64,000 nt of DNA from Afipia sp. Root123D2 (GTDB taxonomy: Bacteria > Pseudomonadota > Alphaproteobacteria > Rhizobiales > Xanthobacteraceae): contig NZ_LMDP01000001.1 in NCBI RefSeq assembly GCF_001425835.1, forward strand, positions 1,117,476-1,181,475, read 5' to 3'. The notes beneath the pieces were generated by a model. It was not told the origin of the DNA and searched no databases. It saw nothing but the letters and a program-made list of their open reading frames with translations. Numbering within the stretch: position 1 is the first letter of the stretch; the number at the start of each line of letters is the position of its first letter. Shown here piece by piece: positions 1-10,395 of this stretch. The position numbers and the translations under genes were made by a program.

Positions 1-74
1 GGGAAGCGTTATTGTTGCAGCCCCGGCTGCGGTCAGCCATTCGGCCGTAAAAGATCAGGTTTCCGGAACGACCC

Positions 75-1136
75 ATGCCGCAAAAGGTTCGAATTGCGCT
101 AGACGCCATGGGCGGCGACTTCGGCGCATCGGTGGTCGTTCCCGGCGCGGGAATTTCACTGACCCGACACCCCGACACCGAGTTTCTGCTGTTCGGCGAC
201 AGCGCGCTCATCAACAAGCAACTCGACGCTCATCCGGCGATGAAGGCGGCCTCGCGCGTCTTTCATACCGACGTCGCGGTCACCATGGACGAGAAGCCGA
301 GCCAGGCGCTGCGCCGCGGCCGCAAGACATCGTCGATGTGGCTTGCGCTCGATGCGGTGAAAAAGGGCGAGGCCGACGTCGCGGTATCGGCCGGCAACAC
401 AGGCGCGCTGATGGCGATGGCCCGGTTCAACCTGCGAATGCTGCCCGGCATCGATCGCCCGGCAATCGCCTGCGCCTGGCCGACGGTGCGCGGTGAGTCG
501 GTTGTGCTCGATGTCGGCGCCTCGATCGGCGGTGATGCCCAGCATCTGGCGTCGCTGGCGATCATGGGCAGCGCGATGGCCCGGGTGCTGTTCGATCTCG
601 AGCGCCCGACGGTCGGGCTTCTCAATATCGGTGTTGAGGAAGTCAAAGGGGTCGAGGAAGTCCGCGGCGCGGCGGAATTGCTGCGAAGCATGAACCTGCC
701 GCAGCTCGATTTCATCGGTTTCGTGGAGGGCGACGGCATCGGGAAGGGTGCCGCCGACGTCATCGTCACCGAGGGTTTCAGCGGCAATATCGCGCTGAAG
801 AGTGCGGAGGGAACCGCCCGCCAGATCGCCGAGTATCTGCGCAGCGCCATGGGACGGACCTGGCGCTCCCGGCTCGGCTATCTGTTCGCGCGCGGCGCCT
901 TCAACGCCCTGCGCGACAAGATGGACCCGCGCAAGGTCAATGGCGGCGTCTTCCTCGGGCTGAACGGCGTGGTGATCAAGAGCCATGGCGGCACCGATGC
1001 CGAAGGCTTTGCCTCGGCTGTCGATGTTGGCTATGACATGGTCCGCTACGATCTCCTGACCAAGATCAATCAAACTCTCAACCGTGACGGCGGCGCCCTT
1101 GCTCGGGCGCCGGACGCGCAGGAGGCTGTCTCGTGA
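75..1136 (+). CDS. plsX: Phosphate acyltransferase PlsX
   Basis: PlsX converts acyl-ACP to acyl-phosphate, the substrate of PlsY in phosphatidic acid synthesis, and works at the inner face of the membrane. The 353-residue product starts with the family signature [10 protein letters not shown] and later has [10 protein letters not shown] and [11 protein letters not shown], all typical of PlsX. Length is normal. The stop overlaps the GTG start of fabH by four bases (GTGA), so the two genes are translationally coupled. The plsX-fabH-ihfA-merR order is the standard alphaproteobacterial arrangement. Confidence 0.96.
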   Translation: MPQKVRIALDAMGGDFGASVVVPGAGISLTRHPDTEFLLFGDSALINKQLDAHPAMKAASRVFHTDVAVTMDEKPSQALRRGRKTSSMWLALDAVKKGEADVAVSAGNTGALMAMARFNLRMLPGIDRPAIACAWPTVRGESVVLDVGASIGGDAQHLASLAIMGSAMARVLFDLERPTVGLLNIGVEEVKGVEEVRGAAELLRSMNLPQLDFIGFVEGDGIGKGAADVIVTEGFSGNIALKSAEGTARQIAEYLRSAMGRTWRSRLGYLFARGAFNALRDKMDPRKVNGGVFLGLNGVVIKSHGGTDAEGFASAVDVGYDMVRYDLLTKINQTLNRDGGALARAPDAQEAVS

Positions 1137-2110
1137 CTGTGTTGCGTTCGGTTGTGCTTGGCTATGGCTCCTATCTGCCCGAGCGCATTTTGACCAATGC
1201 CGAACTGGCCAAGATGGTCGACACCTCCGATGAATGGATCGTTCAGCGCACCGGGATCAGGCAGCGCCACATCGCAGCGGACGGCGAGTTTACCTCCCAT
1301 CTCGGTCTCAGGGCGGCGCAGGCGGCCATTGCCAAGGCCGGAATCGACGCGCAGTCGATCGATCTGATCGTGCTGGCGACCTCGACGCCCGACAACACGT
1401 TTCCGGCGACTGCAGTTTCTATTCAGAACGGGCTTGGCATCAATCACGGTGCCGCGTTCGACCTGCAGGCGGTCTGCTCGGGCTTTATCTTCGGGCTCGC
1501 GACAGCCGACAATTTCCTCAAGTCGGGAGCTTTCAAGCGCGCGCTGGTGATCGGCGCCGAGACGTTTTCGCGGATCCTCGACTGGAACGACCGTGGCACG
1601 TGCGTTCTGTTCGGGGACGGTGCCGGCGCGGTGGTGCTCGATGCCCAACCGCAGCCCGGCAAGACGTCTGATCGCGGCATCCTGACCACGCATCTGCGCT
1701 CTGACGGCCGCCACAAGGACAAACTGTTCGTCGATGGCGGACCTTCGAGCACGCAAACGGTGGGACATCTGCGGATGGAAGGCCGCGAGGTGTTCAAGCA
1801 CGCCGTCGGCATGATCACCGATGTGATCGTCGATGCATTCGAGGCGACGGGAACGACGGCCGATGACATCAACTGGCTGGTTCCGCATCAGGCCAACAAG
1901 CGGATCATCGATGCGTCAGCCAAGAAGCTTCATATTGCGCCGGAGAAGGTGGTTCTGACGGTTGATCGTCATGGCAACACCTCCGCGGCATCGATTCCCC
2001 TGGCACTGGCAGCCGCTGCCGACGATGGACGCATCAAGGCCAATGACCTCATCATGCTGGAAGCCATGGGTGGGGGCTTCACCTGGGGGTCTGCACTGCT
2101 TCGGTGGTGA
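1133..2110 (+). CDS. fabH: 3-oxoacyl-ACP synthase III (FabH)
   Basis: FabH condenses acetyl-CoA with malonyl-ACP to start fatty acid synthesis. The 325-residue product has the early [12 protein letters not shown] segment, the active-site cysteine in LQAVCSGF (about residue 113), the histidine in VPHQANKRI (about 248) and the asparagine in GNTSAASIP (about 278): the complete Cys-His-Asn triad. It starts at GTG inside the plsX stop. Length and motifs are normal. Confidence 0.96.
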   Translation: MTVLRSVVLGYGSYLPERILTNAELAKMVDTSDEWIVQRTGIRQRHIAADGEFTSHLGLRAAQAAIAKAGIDAQSIDLIVLATSTPDNTFPATAVSIQNGLGINHGAAFDLQAVCSGFIFGLATADNFLKSGAFKRALVIGAETFSRILDWNDRGTCVLFGDGAGAVVLDAQPQPGKTSDRGILTTHLRSDGRHKDKLFVDGGPSSTQTVGHLRMEGREVFKHAVGMITDVIVDAFEATGTTADDINWLVPHQANKRIIDASAKKLHIAPEKVVLTVDRHGNTSAASIPLALAAAADDGRIKANDLIMLEAMGGGFTWGSALLRW

Positions 2111-2238
2111 CAATAGCAGCCGGAAGTCCGCTAAATTTGAAAGGAACTTCTTGGCCTTAGGTCGATCAGCAGTGTTGACCCTCGCGCTCTAAGCTCATAA
2201 TTTCAGGAACGAAAATGTTCGCCGAACTGGGGCAGGCG

Positions 2239-2574
2239 ATGACGGGAACCGGAAAAACAGTCACACGCGTCGATCTATGCGAAGCGGTCTACCAGAAGGT
2301 GGGCCTGTCGCGTACGGAGTCGTCCGCGTTTGTCGAACTCGTGCTGAAGGAAATCACCGATTGCCTTGAAAAGGGCGAGACGGTGAAGCTGTCCTCGTTC
2401 GGCTCCTTCATGGTGCGCAAGAAGGGCCAGCGCATCGGACGCAATCCGAAGACGGGAACCGAAGTTCCGATTTCGCCCCGGCGCGTCATGGTCTTTAAAC
2501 CGTCGGCGATCCTGAAGCAGCGTATCAACGGTAACGCCGGCAATGGCGCGGCAGCACCTGCGGAGCAAGACTGA
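2239..2574 (+). CDS. ihfA: Integration host factor alpha subunit
   Basis: This is the alpha subunit of the IHF heterodimer, a DNA-bending nucleoid protein. The HU/IHF fold is plain: [17 protein letters not shown] in the helical N-terminus, [12 protein letters not shown], then the DNA-binding arm [18 protein letters not shown] chose the start that gives MTGTGKT, the N-terminus I expect for the family. An in-frame ATG at 2215 has a better-looking ribosome site (AGGAACG) and would add eight residues. It lies about 130 bases after fabH. IHF often assists tyrosine-integrase reactions such as those of the two elements next door. Confidence 0.93.
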   Translation: MTGTGKTVTRVDLCEAVYQKVGLSRTESSAFVELVLKEITDCLEKGETVKLSSFGSFMVRKKGQRIGRNPKTGTEVPISPRRVMVFKPSAILKQRINGNAGNGAAAPAEQD

Positions 2575-2716
2575 CGCATTGTCGGGCCTGCCGCGCTGGG
2601 CCGGATGCTTAACCTGCCCATAAGCCGCGCCTCTCGCTTGAAGCGAATTCCCCTTGGAGTGAAAACGCGATAGATTCGCGGTGGCAGCGATTCATTGCCA
2701 TGCGATGAAAGGGAGG

Positions 2717-3418
2717 ATGCATTTGGACAAGGCGCCGGATGCATTTCGGACCATCAGCGAGGTCGCCGACGACCTCGATATCCCGGCGCACGTTCTGCGA
2801 TTCTGGGAAACGCGGTTCGCCCAGATTAAACCCATGAAGCGGAGCGGCGGCCGGCGCTATTACCGCCCCGACGACGTCGATCTGCTGCGCGGAATTCGCC
2901 GCCTGCTCTACGGCGAGGGCTACACCATTCGCGGCGTCCAGCGCATCCTGCGCGAGCACGGCATCAAGGCGGTGCAGAACCTGGTGGACGATTCGGCGAT
3001 TGCGCCGGCGTCGTTCGCAGGCGCAGGCGCCGTTAAACCATCGCGCCGCATCCCGGCCGATTCCGAGTCGCATGAGAACGGTCACGACATCGCGGACGGC
3101 GACGATGCCGATTTCGACGACGATCAGGACGATGCAGATGACGGTGCCGAAGACCATCAGGCAGACGAACATCTGACGGACGATGGCGATGACGACACCA
3201 TCTTGCGCGAACCGGTATTCGCCCGACCGGTGGTTGCAAAACCCATCGTTGCCAAACCGGTGCCGCCAGGCCCCGTGGCTGGCGCGGAAATTTACGGGCC
3301 ACCCGCCATTCGCAAGCAGCCCGTCCCGGATCGCAGCAAACTTCAGGCGGCGCTCGATGACCTGATTGGCGCGCGCGCCCTGATCGAACGGGTGCTCAAG
3401 GACGAACGCCAGTCGTGA
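2717..3418 (+). CDS. MerR-family transcriptional regulator
   Basis: The first roughly 75 residues form a MerR winged helix-turn-helix: [22 protein letters not shown], then [17 protein letters not shown] and a wing region. After it comes a low-complexity acidic stretch rich in Asp (about residues 115-165), a VAKP-repeat linker and a short C-terminal helix. No ligand domain is visible. A MerR gene next to ihfA is usual in this family of organisms. The start at 2717 follows GGGAGG. The target genes cannot be told from the sequence. Confidence 0.88.
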   Translation: MHLDKAPDAFRTISEVADDLDIPAHVLRFWETRFAQIKPMKRSGGRRYYRPDDVDLLRGIRRLLYGEGYTIRGVQRILREHGIKAVQNLVDDSAIAPASFAGAGAVKPSRRIPADSESHENGHDIADGDDADFDDDQDDADDGAEDHQADEHLTDDGDDDTILREPVFARPVVAKPIVAKPVPPGPVAGAEIYGPPAIRKQPVPDRSKLQAALDDLIGARALIERVLKDERQS

Positions 3419-3503
3419 CCTTCCGGCGGTGCCGGCCGGTATCCCTGCCTTCTTGCGCGTAGCGCCGAACGACGCTACAGCAACGGGGCCGCGAAGGCAG
3501 GTT

Positions 3504-3581
3504 CGGAGCGTGGCGCAGCCCGGTTAGCGCACTAGTCTGGGGGACTAGGGGTCGGAGGTTCGAATCCTCTCGCTCCGACCA
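3504..3581 (+). tRNA. tRNA-Pro (anticodon GGG)
   Basis: A cloverleaf can be drawn. Acceptor CGGAGCG pairs with CGCTCCG, the D stem is GCGC/GCGC, and the anticodon stem CTAGT/ACTAG encloses loop CTGGGGG with anticodon GGG. The T arm is GGAGG-TTCGAAT-CCTCT. Discriminator A is followed by an encoded CCA. The 3' half from 3538 is the attachment site of both downstream elements, and this copy is intact, so the tRNA should remain functional. Confidence 0.95.
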
Positions 3582-3583
3582 TT
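3538..3583 (+). repeat. Attachment site in tRNA-Pro 3' half (left end of element 1)
   Basis: These 46 bases run from the anticodon loop to two bases past CCA. They recur at 41850-41895 with one mismatch (G3557 versus T41869) and at 60084-60128 with one deleted base (C3571 missing). Direct repeats of a tRNA 3' end bracketing DNA with integrase genes are the standard sign of site-specific integration. Confidence 0.93.
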
Positions 3584-3706
3584 CAACCGATTGAATATGC
3601 ACCAGATTTTTCTCCTTAGTTGGCCCTGAGTTCCTCTGTTATTTGCTGTCGGGAAGCACCGGGGAAGCACGAGGCGCAATTCAGGTCGCCTCGCGCGCCG
3701 ATTCCC

Positions 3707-4012
3707 CTAGCCCATCCGGCCAGCCGGGGCGAGCATTCGCCGGGCCATGCTGAGGTCGACTAGGGCGTCAATGACCACCATGTTGCCCGGCAGGGCGTGG
3801 AACTGTCCGACCGCCCGCCGGCCGAGGGGCTTCAACATGCGGGCAGCCACACCGGACGGCACGTGTGCCTCGAGGATCACGGCATCCTCTTCGATCACGA
3901 GACGGAAGACGGTACCGAGCGAGTCGAGCTTCGCGGCGATTGCTTGGGCGCGCGTGGGAATGACGGACAGGGTCGGCGCGGTGTTGGTGGGGCGGGTCAT
4001 AGCGATTTCCAT
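3707..4012 (-). CDS. Hypothetical protein, about 101 aa
   Basis: I do not recognise this protein. It is short, with a central strand-rich segment (FRLVIEEDAVILEAHVP) and a C-terminus containing VIDALVDLSMARRML. The start is either 4012 (MEIAM) or 4000 (MTRPTN); the longer open frame upstream looks like non-coding sequence. It is the first gene inside element 1, read toward the tRNA. From 4013 to 4404 there is nothing I can identify. Confidence 0.5.
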   Translation of the reverse strand: MEIAMTRPTNTAPTLSVIPTRAQAIAAKLDSLGTVFRLVIEEDAVILEAHVPSGVAARMLKPLGRRAVGQFHALPGNMVVIDALVDLSMARRMLAPAGRMG

Positions 4013-4404
4013 TCGTTTAGGTTGAGCGTCCAGGGGCGAAATGACCGACGCTAGGCGGCCCCGCACACCTTTAGGCTCACGCCTTGGACATACGCGTGCG
4101 GCCCCTGGACTTGATTTGTGATCGCCGACTACCGGAAACGACTTTCGGCTAACGTTGTAGGCTTTCGGCCCAGGGGAATGATGCGGCTGACTACCGAAAT
4201 CGAAAACAGATTTTTTCGCCGATTTGCACGCACAATAAAATCGACGTGTAAGCAGTTGAGTTTCGCGAAGGATCTTTGATCGACGCTCAAAATGTCGATT
4301 TCTTCGCTGCGTTAAATCGACAAGAAACCGGCTATTTTCAGGCATAACTTGCACTCGACTGCGCAGCAGATTCGTTTTAGTCTCAATGCGTTGGAGATAT
4401 AGCG

Positions 4405-4695
4405 ATGATCGAAATTGCGTTTGGAATACTGCTTGCGCTCGCAATCTTGCTTTGCGTGCCGTTCCTCATGAGAGGACTTGCGGCTCTGATCCCGATTGCA
4501 GCGCTATCGTTTTTTGCTCTGTTCTTTCTTGGTACGGGGTTCGGCCGATCGTTAATTCCGGTCGTGTTCACCTTGGGAATGTTCTTCGCGTTGATCGCTG
4601 GCGCCGGTCGTCTATGGGATTGGCGAGAAGCTAAGAAGCGCGGCCCGCGTCAGGTCCTCAGTACCGCAGCGGACGATCGTTGGCATGCACGATAG
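4405..4695 (+). CDS. Small membrane protein, 96 aa
   Basis: The first about 75 residues are almost entirely hydrophobic (two or three membrane segments, for example IEIAFGILLALAILLCVPFL and LIPIAALSFFALFFLG). A charged tail with DWREAKKRG follows. No family is recognised. It stands alone between the minus-strand hypothetical at 3707 and the DUF2235 gene. Confidence 0.5.
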   Translation: MIEIAFGILLALAILLCVPFLMRGLAALIPIAALSFFALFFLGTGFGRSLIPVVFTLGMFFALIAGAGRLWDWREAKKRGPRQVLSTAADDRWHAR

Positions 4696-4883
4696 GGCGT
4701 ACCCACCCACCCCCGGCGGGGGCAGATTTCATGGCGTCCAGAAGCCGCCGCCTCGCTTTCCTAAATTGCAAATTTCCATATTCCTCAGGATTACTGTGGA
4801 AAGGCGACTTCAGTTCTTCGCGTGCATCCGCTCGGCTCCTACCATTGCTGCCACAGCACTTTGGTGCTGGCTAGGGCGCAACC

Positions 4884-6737
4884 ATGGTCGATGTCGAGTC
4901 AGCGGGAGATCCGGCAACGCCGGGTTCGAAGAACGTCGTCATCTTTTCCGATGGCACGGGTCAACGTGGCGGCGTGTTCTTCGATGAGGATCGGACAAAC
5001 ATATACAAACTCTATCGCGCGGCTCGTGTCGGTCCTGACACGTCGATCGACCCACGCCAGCAGGTTGCGTTCTACGATCCAGGGCTAGGCACACAACCCG
5101 CTGGCGGAAATACCGTTACACGTACCTGGCGCACACTTTACAATTTCGTTAGCCAAGCGACCGGCCTCGGCGTCACTCGGAACATTATCGACTGCTATGC
5201 TGCCGTCATTGAGCACTGGCGCCCGGGCGATCGTATCTTTCTGTTTGGATTTAGTCGCGGTGCTTATACGGTTCGATGCCTTGCAACGGTGTTGGCGTAT
5301 TGCGGAATCCCAACGCACGGTAAAAGCGGCGCGCCGCTTTTACGCGATAAGTCTTCGACGCAAAGGGTTGCCGCAGAAGCCGTTAAGTCTGTGTATCAAC
5401 ATGTTAGTTCCCCGCGAGATGCAAAATACTTCGATCAACGAAGAGCACTCGCCGCTCGCTTTCGGAAGAAATACGGTGCGGTAGAGGAGCAGCGTAGTTC
5501 TTTTCCGTTCTTTATCGGTGTGTTCGACACGGTTGCAGCGCTCTCCAACCGAGGTTCTCTGGCAATATTGGCTAGTGCCGTCGTCGGAGCCCTGCTGACG
5601 CTGAGCTTGATTCTTGCCCTTGCTGGAGGCGATCTTCAGAAATATTGGTACTGGCTGCCATGGCTTACGTTTGACACGGCGTTGCTCGCACTTGCCGCCT
5701 ATATATACACCCACCTCAAGTTTGCAGTGCGCTTAGATGGATTCAAATGGTGGGAGACGGTTCATCTGACTACCTTTCGTCAGAAATTTTACGACGACCA
5801 TCTTGACACGCGAACAGGATATGCCCGGCACGCTATATCGCTCGACGAGCGCCGCGCGGATTTTCAACGCGTGAAATGGGGAAACAGCAGGACCGAATTC
5901 ACAATCCCCGGCAAGATCCCCCGTTTTCGGCAGCTGTGGTTTGCGGGGAACCATGCCGATATCGGTGGTGGCTACGCTGAGAATGAATCGCGGCTTTCCG
6001 ATATAACACTGAGTTGGATGCTCGACGAAGCAACGTCGCTGACAGATGAAAGTTTGCTAGTGGACCGAAGCGTGCTCGCTCTCAAACCGTCCTTCGACGG
6101 CAAACAGCACGACGAGACTCGATCGTTACTATTTCGCCTGGCGGGAAAGTCGGATCGAGCACCTGTTAGCACCGCGACGTTGCACGAGAGCGTCAAACAG
6201 CGTTTTGAGTTCGAAGCCGTACTTCAATATGACGTGATGGCTAAATACCGGCCAGAGTCGCTGCGGACCCATGAAGGGTTTGAGCGCTATTACGACGACG
6301 TTCCATGGCCCCATATTACGTTTTGGCAAAGCCTCAAACAGGCATGGTGGTCTCGATCAATTCGATCAGCTTTTAGCAGCCAAGGGGAGGGACGAGACAT
6401 GGAAAAGGCGCTTTCGTGCATCGGCTTCGTACTTGGCTTGGTCGGAATATTTGGTGGAGGCGGAATCCTGCTAGCGCAAATTGGCCATTGGCTGATGACC
6501 GCCGAATGGCGGTCTATGCCGCTCTCAACAGTGGGGAGTTGTCTACACAGGATGCTCGCCGATTGGCGTGGTCTCCAACAGGTGTTCGATTGGATCCTTA
6601 AGCTGCCCCTCTCGCTCGTAATCTTCCTGACGGGTTACCTTCTGTTCTGGTTTTTCGGAGTGCTTTCCACAAAGGCGTATCAGCGTTGGGTGAAACGGCA
6701 AAGAAAGATAGCAACGCCAGCGCAAACACAAGCATAG
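4884..6737 (+). CDS. DUF2235 alpha/beta hydrolase with C-terminal membrane segments
   Basis: The N-terminal domain has the DUF2235 hallmarks: VVIFSDGTGQ near residue 20, then the nucleophile elbow GFSRGAYTVR with Ser at about 124, and later ADIGGGYAE, which carries a likely catalytic Asp/Gly-rich turn. This family includes Tle1-type phospholipase effectors of type VI secretion. Here there are hydrophobic segments around residues 225-280 and two more near residues 510-600, so the protein is probably membrane-bound. No T6SS gene, VgrG or immunity gene is nearby, so a secretion role is not supported. It lies 1.3 kb inside the tRNA end of element 1, a usual place for cargo. Substrate unknown. Confidence 0.82.
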   Translation: MVDVESAGDPATPGSKNVVIFSDGTGQRGGVFFDEDRTNIYKLYRAARVGPDTSIDPRQQVAFYDPGLGTQPAGGNTVTRTWRTLYNFVSQATGLGVTRNIIDCYAAVIEHWRPGDRIFLFGFSRGAYTVRCLATVLAYCGIPTHGKSGAPLLRDKSSTQRVAAEAVKSVYQHVSSPRDAKYFDQRRALAARFRKKYGAVEEQRSSFPFFIGVFDTVAALSNRGSLAILASAVVGALLTLSLILALAGGDLQKYWYWLPWLTFDTALLALAAYIYTHLKFAVRLDGFKWWETVHLTTFRQKFYDDHLDTRTGYARHAISLDERRADFQRVKWGNSRTEFTIPGKIPRFRQLWFAGNHADIGGGYAENESRLSDITLSWMLDEATSLTDESLLVDRSVLALKPSFDGKQHDETRSLLFRLAGKSDRAPVSTATLHESVKQRFEFEAVLQYDVMAKYRPESLRTHEGFERYYDDVPWPHITFWQSLKQAWWSRSIRSAFSSQGEGRDMEKALSCIGFVLGLVGIFGGGGILLAQIGHWLMTAEWRSMPLSTVGSCLHRMLADWRGLQQVFDWILKLPLSLVIFLTGYLLFWFFGVLSTKAYQRWVKRQRKIATPAQTQA

Positions 6738-6842
6738 GCGCTTCTCAAAATCACGCATCCGTAGTATTATCACGTATGGCGACCCTGTAGCCGTTCCGCC
6801 GACGGCGCCGCGCAATCAATGCGCAGTTTCGGTGTCGCCAGA

Positions 6843-7994
6843 ATGCCTCAGCCAACCCCTTACGATCGCCAAAACAGTTTCTCGCTTCACAGCGCGCAGA
6901 ATCCTTCGTCTCCGCAGCGGGGAACAGACCTTGATATTGAGTTCAACGCGGTCAAAGTTTCTCTGGATGAGACTCAAGGCAATCTAAAAAGAATCCAGTC
7001 CGATGACGGGCGCCTCGCACCGGGATCGGTCGGTCGGGACCAACTCGATTCGTCCATCACGATTGGCTTCAAAAGCCCGCTGCCGTGGACGACGGATACG
7101 CTCTACACGGTCGACGTCTCGACGGTCTTCAACGAGGCGAAGTTCTACACCGCCCTCGAGACCCACACGTCCGGCGCGGTGTTCGACGCGAGCAAATGGC
7201 GGCTGGTGGCCGATCTGAGTGTCGCGGCTGCGCTGCCCGACGGCGGCGTGACCGAGGCGAAAATCGCCGATGCCGCCGTGACGTCCGCGAAGATCGCGAC
7301 GAACGCCGTGGTGAACTCCAAGATCGGCGCGTCCGCGGTTACGACCGCGAAGATCGCCGATGCGGCCGTGACGCTGGTCAAGATGGCTGCCGCGGTGCCG
7401 GCACAGCTGCGCGATTTGATCTTGCCGGCGGGCCTCGGACCTCTCCCGTGGTCGGGCGCGTCGCTTCCCGACGGTTGGGATTGGGCGGACGGTGGCGTGC
7501 TGCTTTCCGACACTGCGTTCCCCGCTTTGCGCCAGCGCTACATCGACGACAGTTTCCCCCATGGCCAGGACGGCTCCGGCAACCCGAAGAAGCCGGACGG
7601 CAAAGGCCGGTCGATCTTCGGTAAGGACAACATGGGCGGTTCGGCCGCCGGGCGGCTCACGTCGGCCGGCTCCGGCGTCGACGGCACCACACTCGGCGCA
7701 ACCGGTGGTGCGCAGTCGGTCGTGCTGGTTCAGGCGAATCTGCCGAATGTGACGTTTGCGACAGCGGTTGCGGCGGGGCAGGGCAGCCATCGCCATTCTT
7801 ACTCGGTGGGTCAATCGGCCGCGAATGGTTTTGAGACTGGCCCAAACCCGCATCTCGGTAGCAACGCTGGCACCAACACAGGATTTGCCACGCTCCCCGC
7901 CATGACGGGCACGACGCCGTCGGGCGGTTCTGACACGGCGCACAACAATGTGCCCCCCGCGCTGGTCTGCAACCTCATCATCAAGGCGCACTGA
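6843..7994 (+). CDS. Phage tail-collar / tail-fibre protein
   Basis: The middle (about residues 120-190) is a run of short repeats of the form AVTSAKIATNAV, KIGASAVTTAKIADAAV, typical of beta-helical phage fibre stalks. The C-terminal half has the tail-collar pattern LPDGWDWADGG, KGRSIFGKDNMGG and a His-rich SHRHSYSVG segment, and ends in VPPALVCNLIIKAH. I chose MPQPTPYDRQN as the start; an ATG 24 bases upstream is possible. The stop overlaps the next gene (TGATG). It probably encoded a receptor-contacting fibre of the ancestral prophage. Confidence 0.85.
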   Translation: MPQPTPYDRQNSFSLHSAQNPSSPQRGTDLDIEFNAVKVSLDETQGNLKRIQSDDGRLAPGSVGRDQLDSSITIGFKSPLPWTTDTLYTVDVSTVFNEAKFYTALETHTSGAVFDASKWRLVADLSVAAALPDGGVTEAKIADAAVTSAKIATNAVVNSKIGASAVTTAKIADAAVTLVKMAAAVPAQLRDLILPAGLGPLPWSGASLPDGWDWADGGVLLSDTAFPALRQRYIDDSFPHGQDGSGNPKKPDGKGRSIFGKDNMGGSAAGRLTSAGSGVDGTTLGATGGAQSVVLVQANLPNVTFATAVAAGQGSHRHSYSVGQSAANGFETGPNPHLGSNAGTNTGFATLPAMTGTTPSGGSDTAHNNVPPALVCNLIIKAH

Positions 7995-8134
7995 TGTTTT
8001 TCCAGTTTCTACAGTCTCGCGCGGCCGCGCCCGGAGCCACCCCGCCCCCTAGCTCGGCTCCGGGCGCGCCACAATCTCCGGCCGCTCCTTCGTCCGTGCT
8101 TCGTTACAACCCGGCTACAGGGCAACTCGAATGA
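7994..8134 (+). CDS. Small Pro/Ala-rich phage protein, 46 aa
   Basis: A short frame starts in the stop of the fibre gene and ends overlapping the next start (AATGA), so three virion genes are tightly coupled. The product starts MFFQFLQSRAAAPG, has a Pro/Ala/Ser-rich middle and ends YNPATGQLE. I know no function. The double overlap is the main support. Confidence 0.6.
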   Translation: MFFQFLQSRAAAPGATPPPSSAPGAPQSPAAPSSVLRYNPATGQLE

Positions 8135-10248
8135 CCGTGCAAGTTCAAGGACCGGACGGCACGCTCGTCGAGTTTCCCGACGGCACTCCGCCGGATGAAA
8201 TGACGCGTGCGTTGCGCGCGCACTATGGCCCGCCGACTGCTCCTGCTGCGCCCGTCACTCCCGGCGGTGTGCCGATCGGGGCATCCGGCTTGCCGCGCGT
8301 GGAGATTGGCGCGCCGCCACCTCCGGCGCCGGCCGTCAATCCGAACGCCGACAAGGGGCTGTTGCACAATTTCGCCGTCGGCGCGCAAGGTGTTGACGCC
8401 GGGCTGCGCGACATCGTGCTCTCACCGTTCGATCTCGCAGCGGGGGCGCAGAACCTCGCCACTGGCGTTGTCAACAAGGTTTTCGACACTGAAATTCCAT
8501 CCGCCACCCCGGCGTCGCGCATCGCGGAGCAAGTGGCCGGCCCGTTCTCGATTCCTGAAGCGGAAATGTCGCCGAAGGAGAAGCAGGCCTACAATGTCAA
8601 CCGTTTCGGTACGCAGGCCATTGGGACCGGTGCTGCGCTCTCGACCCGTGCTCCTGCGATCCTTGAAGCGGCGTCCACCGGCGCGAAGCCGGCGGGAGAT
8701 CTGGCTAACCGGACGCTCGACACCCTGGCGCGGCCGTATCAGGCAGCGCCGGCGCGCACCGTTGTGGGCGACGCAGTCGGCGGAGCAGGAGCGGGCGTCG
8801 CGGTCAACGCCGCGGATGATTACCTGCCCAAGGAGCCCGCAACGCCACTTGGCTAGTTCGTGAAGAGTCTCGCGACCTTCGTCGCGCCGTTGGTCGGCGG
8901 TGGCGCAGCTTCGACCGTGCAGGGCGCCGCTGAAGGCGTCGGCGGAGCAATTCGGCGGATCGGCGAACGCCGCGCTGACGTGAACGTGCCGGTGAAACCG
9001 TCCGGCCAGCCGTACAATCGCGCCGACACCGAACGTGCCGCTGGCGACTTCCAGCGCAGCGCGACCGGCAACCCTTCCACGATTGCGCAGGACATCCGCG
9101 AAAACGCTGGTGCACTTGCACGCCCGCAACGGCTGGGCGAAACCCCCATCGAGCCGAGCCAGGTTCCGACGACCGGGCTGCTGTCCCGCGATCCGGGTCT
9201 CGTCGCGGCCGAAACGGCTGCGCGCACCCGCAACTCCGGCGACTTCATCCAGCGCGACCAGAACGTCAAGGAAGCCGCCGGCGAACGTGTGTCGTCGCTC
9301 CGTGATCCGGAAGCCGATCAGGGCGCCGTGGCGAGCGTGGCGCAGCGCGAGCGGTATAAGCGGGTTGGTGCTGCAGATTTCGAGATCGGCCGGCTGCAGA
9401 GCCGAAACGATCGGATGAATAGTATGTTCGACGACTGGGTGGCACCTTTCAACGTCATCGCCAATTCCGAAGCCAAGGGCAACGCCAGCCGCAACCTCGA
9501 CCGGACGATTGTCGACGAGAATTATGTACCGGCTCGTACAGAAAAGAACCGACAGTTCGATGAGGCACCCGGCCGATCCGAGCAGATTCCTGCCGACGAT
9601 GTGTTCGGGGCCATCGATCGGGTGCGCGCGGGCATCAATCAACTTGGCCCGCAAAATCAGCAGATGCCGGCGGAATTCGTGCAGCGGCTCGATCGTTTGC
9701 GCCCGCGTTTTAACGAGGATGGCGAAAACAAGATCGGCAACCTGGTCAAGAGCGACCCGGCGGCGCAACGCGGCTGGAAGGCCGCCGTTTCCGAGGTATT
9801 GGCCGATCGCGTGCAGTCGACCCGCAAGATCGGCGAGACGCCCGAGGTGCAGTACGCGCGGCTCGCCAAGGAGTTCAAGGACAACGAGGCGATCCTGGCC
9901 AAGGTCTACAGCCCGGAGGAGATGAACAATCTTCGTCAGGCCCACAAGCTGCTCGGCTACTTCAAGGAGGCCGAGAAGCGGGCGACGACCGGCTCGCCGA
10001 CGGCGGAGCGGACCATTCCGCAATGGGTGCAGCTCGCGGCGCGACACGTTTACGGCGACCTCAAGGGCGGCGGTATCGTGAAGCGGTTCAAGCTGTTGCT
10101 CGACCTCCTGCCGACCAACAAGCAGAACGCCGACGAGATCGTCCAGATGGCGTGGTTCAATCCGGACGTAGCGGCTTACCTGCTGGAAAAACCCGTGCGG
10201 AACCGGCTGATCGCGGTCGACAACGCCGCGCGGGAGAGCGGGAAGTAA
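8131..10248 (+). pseudogene. Phage ejection/internal virion-type protein with in-frame amber codon
   Basis: One reading frame of about 705 codons is split by a TAG at 8854-8856 (…TPLG-stop-FVKSL…). The frame continues without a shift on both sides. The N-terminus has VQGPDGTLVEFPDGTPPDEM, a motif at the start of many podovirus ejection or tape-measure proteins. The rest is Ala/Gly-rich and then helical and charged. A separate downstream product from GTG 8860 is possible but has no ribosome site. It could be a recent nonsense mutation, a suppressed amber or a sequencing error. It overlaps the 46-aa gene upstream. Confidence 0.75.
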
Positions 10249-10395
10249 TTTGCCATGCTGCTAGAGAGTCGATCCGTGGCCGCATTTCGCCGTGTTCGAA
10301 TAGCGCGAGACTTTAGCTTATAATGTGCCAGTCTCTTGTCGAAGTGTCGCAATTTACGTCGCGTGTTCTTCGCGATTGTCTGACAATATCTGTAG

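Noticed and set aside
4884-6737. Type VI secretion effector call for the DUF2235 protein
   Set aside because: The fold is shared with Tle1 effectors, but no T6SS, VgrG, PAAR or immunity gene is nearby, and the membrane segments argue for another role.
8422-10047. Minus-strand open frame of 541 codons
   Set aside because: Antisense shadow of the ejection-type virion gene; His/Arg-rich with no recognisable fold.
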